Below are positions 58,141 through 64,000 of a DNA stretch of 64,000 nucleotides, one piece after another. The notes under the pieces are model-generated. The model was given only the letters and a program-made list of their open reading frames with translations. It did no database searches and was not told where the DNA came from. The stretch spans positions 18,053,561 through 18,117,560 of the forward strand of contig CM055095.1 in assembly GCA_029204225.1 (NCBI GenBank). The letters run 5' to 3'. The position numbers and the translations under genes are program-made. Numbering within the stretch: position 1 is the first letter of the stretch; each line of letters begins with the position of its first letter. Source of the stretch: Diphasiastrum complanatum. Lineage: Eukaryota > Streptophyta > Lycopodiopsida > Lycopodiales > Lycopodiaceae.

Positions 58141-60301
58141 ATTTCAGATAGATTCAGAGTCGGATACCTAATTGGAACTTTTCAAATAAAGAGGAATTTT
58201 CTAGGGATTGTGTGGACAACCAGAGCAGGTTTGAAAGTTGAATCATTATCTATAAGTAGTACATTAAATTGTCAAAGGTTACTAAATCCATTTTGTTTGA
58301 AATAGAAGTAAGTTTGGTCAGAAATTAAGTCTGAGAGTTCTATATTGGATCAACCTAATCTTAGTTTGGGTACTAGGATCAGAGAGGGGTTGATTGAGTG
58401 GATGAAATTATGTAATTAGAGGTAAATTGGATTGGAAAACTATTGAGGTTGAGTGTTATTCGTCTCAAAGGCTTTTTGGATATGTTATTTACTCATGAGA
58501 AATAGAAAATCTTTTGTAGTTGAGTTACAAGACCTCAGTGAGATATGTGAGTAACATATGTGGGTTCTGGAGGAATTTGCCAGATAAAAACATGTGTTTA
58601 TGTATTGGGTCATAGTGAGATTATTCAAGTATGTGCACAATTAATCTTGTATGAATCTACTGTATATTCCTGGTTACTAGAGTTATTTGGTGCACTTAAC
58701 CTAGTCGGTGAACATGAACATATGATCAAGTATTGTTTTGACAGATACTTACAAAGTTAACAAATCTTTGTATGGAAGATTTATGGATTAACTTATAAAT
58801 GATTTGGATAAGGGTCTAAATGTGGTGTCATACTAGTATAATTGAATTATGCACCTAGACATTTGAGATTTTTTAATCATTGGCAATTAACTTGAGTAGT
58901 TGATTACTCCAGGATGAAGTTAATTGATAAAACGATCAGTGTGATGTGGATTCACCAGGAACTGATGGTTTTGTTTTATATTGCTTATAAGACGCATGAT
59001 TAGTGAATCATTTGGATTCATCAGTGAAAATTGTGTGCATTAGATATATAGTTTTCTTGGGATAGACTATTCCTTAGTTAAGGAATAGACTCAGCTCATT
59101 AGTGATTATATCCCAGAGCGCTCAATTGGATAACAAATCATAATGAATCCAAGAATAATATCTGAATTGATATTCAGCAGGACTTTGGGTATCTAGATTT
59201 GATTCTAGATTGTAATCTAAAGTTTTTTTGTAGTGGAGATGATTGTCATTTTGATATGCGATCAGTCTTTAATTACCAGTGGTTTATAGAACTTGAATCT
59301 CGCACTTCAGTCAAAGAATCCTGTTTGGAAAATGTTCCTAAATCCAGTATTTTCCTAGTGAGAAAGATTTTGGAATGATTCTTACTTTTCCTGAGTTATG
59401 TTGGACATATACTCCAGTATCTTGTAAATGATTAATTATGGTTTTGGATTCCAGAAAATTATGATTGACGAATCATACGAATCTAAATATTTATGGTTGA
59501 CAAATCACAAATAGATATTTAATTGTTGTTAGAGGATTATAATGAATTGTAATGATTCCTAAGTGTGACGATTAAGTTTTGGTCTGTTAATTGAGTAAGA
59601 ATTCAGATCAATGTTTTGAATTTTTTTACTCTAGTATTTTAATTGAGAACCTACGGATCTCACAGATTTAATTTATCTAGTGGATGTTATTCTGCTACAA
59701 TATATGGTCTGCATCTGCTTGAGTACAGTTTTTTTCTTTTGATTGGATCTCCAGTTATCATAGGAGACAAACAAGTCTATTAAGATGAATGAATGTTGTT
59801 TTTTGGCATTTGGTGAGCATTTAACTCAAAAGAGTACCTGGAACACTCAGAGTTGAGTTTTAATCATTCTATATCTTAATGATTTTCCTAGAGATTCTAG
59901 TTGAATGAATTATCATATCTTAGAATTGGATTCTAAGGATAGTTGTACTTGGAAGTTTTTTATAAATTGTCTGCCAGAGTTTGTGGTATTTCTTTTCTTT
60001 AACTTTAATCTCCTAAGTTAGGAAATATTTCACTCAGTGGTTCATGTAAGTGTTTTACATGAAGGTGATGTTACTAACTTGTGTTGAGTGTAACCTAGTT
60101 GAGAAATTTATTGCTTAGTGTACTTTTTTCAAACTAGAGTTTGTACTCCAGAACAGAGATTAACTATTGGAAATAGGTTTATCTCTGAGTACTTGTTTGA
60201 TCAGACTAAGAATAATGATTTCCTCGGTTAATATTGTAAGTTAAAGGAACTGTTCCTAGAATTCTTTCCTATCTTGAGGAGCTTCTAAGGATAGAAGTAG
60301 T
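58140..60301. other. Decayed sequence upstream of a gypsy polypurine tract
   Basis: AT-rich with no long frame. Because it ends in a polypurine tract and LTR start at 60302-60317, it is probably the decayed inner part of a gypsy element, but no pol motif can be read. Confidence 0.35.
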
Positions 60302-60690
60302 TTAAGGAGGGAAGAATGTTATGGCCATATTCGGTTAAGGACCTAGAATAGTCCTAATATGGTAGACCGGCCCTCCAGTATTCGAGATTATTGGTCACGC
60401 CTAGATTTAATTCCATGTCAAGGCCAGTTTGTGACTAATTACCTTGAGAGGACCTAGACACTCTAATTGAGACATATGGAGTATTGCATGTCTGTGTGAC
60501 GGATAGAGTCAGGAGGACTGCATGAAGAGATGTGATCTATTTATAGTTGACCTGCATGGAGATTGCATGGTTGCATGCACAAGACTCTACTCTCTATATA
60601 ATGAGGTGGGAATTCTCCTGTCGACTAGTTTCTCTCTTCTCCTCTTGCTTCACATGGCATGGCTTGTTGATGTAGAAGCTGCAGGCAATG
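60302..60690 (+). repeat. Gypsy polypurine tract and LTR
   Basis: TTAAGGAGGGAAGAA (to 60316) is followed by TGTTATGGCCATATTCGG, the LTR start. A CTCTATATAATG box lies near 60591. The layout matches the second junction at 61411-61422 (GGGGGGAAGAA then TGTCATGCCCATGAC), so the two are related but diverged families. The right end is placed where integrase coding starts. Confidence 0.55.
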
Positions 60691-61370
60691 TTTCCAGACG
60701 ACAATCTGATAGGGAAAAGTACCTTCCATTGATCGAGTTTGCCTATAATAGTAGTAAGCATTCGGCTACCGGTTATAGCCCGTTCATGCTTATGTACAGT
60801 TTTGAGCCTAGGTCACCCATCGCAGTTGAGACTCGGATGATCAAATTTCAGAAAGTAGCGGATTTCCTACACGCTATGCAAGAAATGCTACGGATTGCAC
60901 GTGAAAATGTCCAGAGTGCCCAGGATAGGGATAGACATTATGCAAATCTGAAAAGATCACCGAGAGACTTCCAAGTGAGAGATTGGATATATTTGAGAAT
61001 CCCGAAGGATTCAAGTGTAATGCGTATCGGCAAGCATTATAAGTTGTCCCCTAGATATAGAGGACCGTTTAAGATGTTGAAAAAGATCGGATCCTCGGCT
61101 TACCAATTGGAACTCCCTGATGGATCGCAAGTGCATCCAGTATCGTTAGTCGTCACAAAAAGAGTTTACGTGAAGGAGAGCATCTTGGATTTGGAGATCA
61201 GTTGGACCTGTTGGATGAATCATCGGGTGTATCTCATCTTGAACTCAAAAAGATCTTCGATACAAGAACTAAACGATTGAGGAATCGTATAATTACCGAG
61301 CATCTGGTTCGATGGAGGGGATGTAGAGATGATGACGATTCCTAAGAACAGGAAGGAAGCTTAAGGAGGA
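60690..61370 (+). pseudogene. Ty3/gypsy integrase C-terminus and chromodomain
   Basis: The frame reads REKYLPLIEFAYNSSKHSAT, GYSPFMLMYSFEPRSP, RHYANLKRSPRDFQVRDWIY, YKLSPRYRGPFKMLKKIGSS and AYQLELPDGSQVHPVSLV. This is the end of a gypsy integrase with its GPY/F module. After a frameshift near 61195 a chromodomain follows: LRNRIITEHLVRWRGCRDDD, typical of chromoviruses that target heterochromatin. Upstream gag, protease, RT and the integrase core are missing. The open frame from 60522 runs through LTR sequence first, so its start is not a real gene start. Confidence 0.8.
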
Positions 61371-61410
61371 ACTTTCCCAATTTTAAGTTCTGAGGACAGA
61401 ACTTGAATAA

Positions 61411-61810
61411 GGGGGGAAGAATGTCATGCCCATGACTGGTTTCGGGTAGCGTGTCCACGCTAGGGACCGGTAGACCAACAACCCGTAAGTTAATTGTGAC
61501 TATAAGGGAATTGGGACCCTTATGTGTACATGGTCATACTTAATAGTTGTAGGCCTAAACACATGGTGGTGGAGTTGGTATGGGTCTATCAGTGAGTCAT
61601 TAGGAAACTGGATGACACAGATAGGTTGCAGAAGTGTCCAGTGAAGTGTCACAGTGCACTACTAGTGGTGCATGGGCCTTGGAGGGTATAAGTATACCTG
61701 CTGGGCTCTCACTAGTGTATGCTTGATTTGTGATGAGTAGCTACATGCTGCTGGTGTAACTCCTCTTTCCATGACTCTGATTGATCCATAGCTTGGGGGA
61801 TAGATCCGTA
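61411..61810 (+). repeat. Polypurine tract and 3' LTR of the gypsy chromovirus
   Basis: AAGGGGGGAAGAA is followed at 61422 by TGTCATGCCCATGACTGG. A GGTATAAGTATACC box (61687-61700) is a good TATA candidate. The end near 61810 is uncertain. Confidence 0.6.
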
Positions 61811-63089
61811 CGATCTAGGTTTGGTTGGGTTGGTTTAACCTCCACCGGTTCCCATGTGTTGTTGCTTTGTATGATATGCTTAGGCTAGAATCTTGTTGTA
61901 AGGACTTTATATTTTCTGGCGATAAAAAGTTTAAACGCCCAAAAGCAGGTATAATGCATCAAATGCTAACCCAAATTGAAAAGAATTTTGTAAAAAATTC
62001 TACACAACAATTTACTACTACGTGACATAAAATTGTCTTTGATGAAATGTTTTAATGTCCACGTCTGCAAATAGTGAGATTATATTCCATGGATGGCTGC
62101 CTTAAATGAGATTGCATGTGCACAATGTGCTCCTGGAATGCCTTGTCTTCTATTAATAAAATTGAACTCTTATGAATGTCCATGGAAGGTCATACGTAGA
62201 GTTTTAATCAGAGAACACTTTCATAAGTATTACAAAAGGCGCATTCAATACACCTTTTACATTAACAATAATGGTATGATTATTATGATGTGAAAGCCAA
62301 GCGATAGACTTTAGGTGATACCCAAGAATTCTAGTGCGATCGATTGGGAGAGCTTCTCAAAAACACCTAGCGCAAAGAGATGCACATCATACTTCAATAA
62401 CATATAATCACTCTACCCCTCCAAATTGAAGTTGTGTTGGTTAAATCTCATTTCCTCAATTTGAGGTTCACCCAATTTCTTTAAGGACATACAAAATATC
62501 AACGATAAAAAATACTCTGGTCATCAAGGATTGGTGAGAGCAAGGCCAATCGACGAGGTTCTTGCTAGCATGCATAGTAACTTTTCACAAGCTTAAGCCT
62601 ATTACAAGTAAATTTATTGAATAAGTATTGGTAATTTGATTCTAGGATTAGTTTGAGAGTTGCATGTTACAGTTTCTTAGATTGTAGATGACACATCCAC
62701 CTTTGATTATCTGGGCAATAGTTTCCAAAACTTGACAAAGGCAACTTTCAAATGATTGTCTTTTGATGGTCACATAGCATGTTGAAATGGTCATAAAAGA
62801 TACTGAACATAGATAGCCATAAAAGATCAAGTGAAAATTAGGGATATTGCATACCCATATCTAGAAAAGGATTAATCACAACACAGCCATGATTGACTCT
62901 CTAAGAATAAACTTGGATTTCAAGTGAATATGCAAAGTTAAGAGTCTTTGTGCATTAACTCCAAGAACAAGGCTAGAGATGCCATACTCCATATAGGTGG
63001 AGCAACTTAGTTTTTCCAAGAAAAATAGAACTTCCATATGCTATCATACCTTTTGCCAAGAGATGTAATGTTGCTTATATCTTACCATA
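61811..63089. other. AT-rich spacer, no gene recognised
   Basis: Short open frames only; no repeat, LTR or RNA gene seen. Confidence 0.5.
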
Positions 63090-63153
63090 GGTCCCGTGGT
63101 ACTGGGTACCGCGGATCCCAGTACCGCGGGACCATACTCGTACCGCGGTACCA
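63090..63153. repeat. 44-bp near-palindrome with GTACCGCGG repeats
   Basis: 63090-63133 reads the same on both strands except for a few positions (arms GGTCCCGTGGTAC and GTACCGCGGGACC). GTACCGCGG occurs at 63106, 63121 and 63140, the last inside GGTACC-type symmetry. It lies about 300 bases upstream of a BED-finger coding trace and may be the end region of that transposon. Confidence 0.7.
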
Positions 63154-63443
63154 CAATATAATAATATATTTAATTTAATAATTTTTTTTTTTAAACCTCA
63201 ACTACCCGCCCCCCTCACTTCTTCTCTCCCAAATTTTTTTCTGCCCTCGCTACCCTGCCTTTGCTACTGTTTTTTCTGCCCTCATGGTTCTGCCTTGCGT
63301 CTGATTTGCGTCGCCCTTCGCCCACAGAACGCCATGCCTTGCATTTGTTTTGCCTCGCCCGACGTCTCTCCAACACTAAACCTTGCTGTTTTTTTTCCAG
63401 CTTTAGCTTCTTCTGCATTTTTTTCCTAGCTTTCTCCATCACA

Positions 63444-63625
63444 ATGGTGCAGTCTGACCTTTTTGATCTGTGGGACGAGGTGGACGTTGTCAGCGGGTTG
63501 CCAACAAGACCAACAAGATCGGTCAAAAGGTCGTGCGTTGCCGGTATTGCCTAGTCAAATTCGCTGCGTCCCTTACTCGCCTTAAAGGCCACCTGCTCGG
63601 TGCATGCGCCAGAAATGGTGCCACC
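63444..63625 (+). pseudogene. BED-type zinc finger of a hAT-like transposase, frameshifted
   Basis: ATG at 63444 opens MVQSDLFDLWDEVDVVSGLP, the usual start of a BED finger (W..V). After about 20 codons the BED frame shifts: NKTNKIGQKVVRCRYCLVKF, then TRLKGHLLGACA, giving the C-x2-C and the H/C ligands. BED fingers bind DNA ends in hAT transposases and related host genes. A one-base shift near 63505 breaks the frame, and the rest of the transposase is not recognisable by 64000. This is a different family from the hAT at 6922, which lacks its own N-terminus. Confidence 0.65.
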
Positions 63626-63849
63626 ATAGGCAACGACTACTGGACACCTACGGGCCACGCCTTGTGGCGGGGGAGAACACCATTTCGGAGGGTGTTCTCG
63701 TATCCCGCCATATACAACTGGCTCTATTTTTTATACTACTGTCTAACTATATGCCGCCTCATTAATTGCCGAAAATTACATAACAATAGTCCGCCACATA
63801 CGACTAGACCTTATCTAGTCTTAGCATTCCTACAAATCCTCCACTGACT

Positions 63850-64000
63850 CCTCGCCCTAATCAGGTGCATTGTTTTGTCGCTCTCGCTTTGCCTCCTGGT
63901 TAGCCCAACGAATTCGCACCCTTTCCCTAACCATGATGAGTTGTCGTGTGCTGTGAAGTTCACTCCAATCTGCTCATCCAAATCCACCTCGACAGCAAGG
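63850..64000. other. End of window, C-rich, no gene recognised
   Basis: CT-rich sequence after the BED-finger region; it could be further transposon sequence continuing beyond the window. Confidence 0.3.

Noticed and set aside
60522-60689. First ~55 codons of the gypsy integrase frame as a gene start
   Set aside because: They run through LTR sequence; the integrase similarity begins only at about 60690.

Overview
This window reads as nuclear DNA of a land plant with a large, repeat-packed genome. Evidence: Ty1/copia elements with plant-type primer-binding sites (TGGTATCAGAGC), plant hAT transposase domains, Ty3/gypsy pieces, long CT/GT/GA microsatellites, GT-AG introns, and a ribosomal-protein promoter with a telo-box beside a site II element. 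The species cannot be fixed from sequence alone. Several degenerate gene families here do not resemble common angiosperm elements, so a non-flowering plant (fern, lycophyte, bryophyte or gymnosperm) is my guess, not a result.

Only two host genes look intact. One (29066-29467, +) encodes a 133-residue protein with a mitochondrial-type presequence and one membrane segment. The other (52345-56191, -) is a complete four-exon gene for ribosomal protein eL27 (135 codons), with a 2.4 kb third intron carrying transposon-like inserts.

Layout. 0.8-1.6 kb: Cys/His-rich zinc-domain gene fragment (-). 1.7-5.2 kb: copia derivative (-) that kept gag and protease and lost the integrase core and RT. 5.4-6.2 kb: a minisatellite and a CT/CA microsatellite. 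6.9-8.3 kb: intron-containing hAT transposase remnant (+), followed by a copia RNase H end (-). 10-15.7 kb: a direct repeat pair around a gypsy protease relic with GT/GA tracts. 16-19.2 kb: a TRIM mini-retroelement and an LTR element (-). 19.3-28.2 kb: an unusual cluster of degenerate, intron-containing genes (T1, M1, P, A, B) in convergent and divergent pairs around a tandemly duplicated 532-bp promoter-like unit. 31.6-38.9 kb: copia RNase H/LTR copies in inverted orientation, enclosing a DUF7869-like relic and a copia element with 700-bp LTRs. 38.3-44.5 kb: a copia element (-) interrupted by a second copy of the T/M gene pair. 47.3-49.4 kb: copia RT/RNase H (-) with an LTR full of TTCGCGA motifs. 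50-51.2 kb: small repeats and a MITE candidate. 57-61.8 kb: gypsy LTRs and integrase/chromodomain. 63-64 kb: a palindrome and a BED zinc finger of another hAT-like element.

Most of the window is dead or dying mobile DNA. The best candidate for something undescribed is the 19.3-28.2 kb cluster, whose T gene recurs at 42.4-43.3 kb with an intron at the same codon and again faces a convergent partner gene. Gene P in this cluster carries a histone H3-like C-terminal fold segment.
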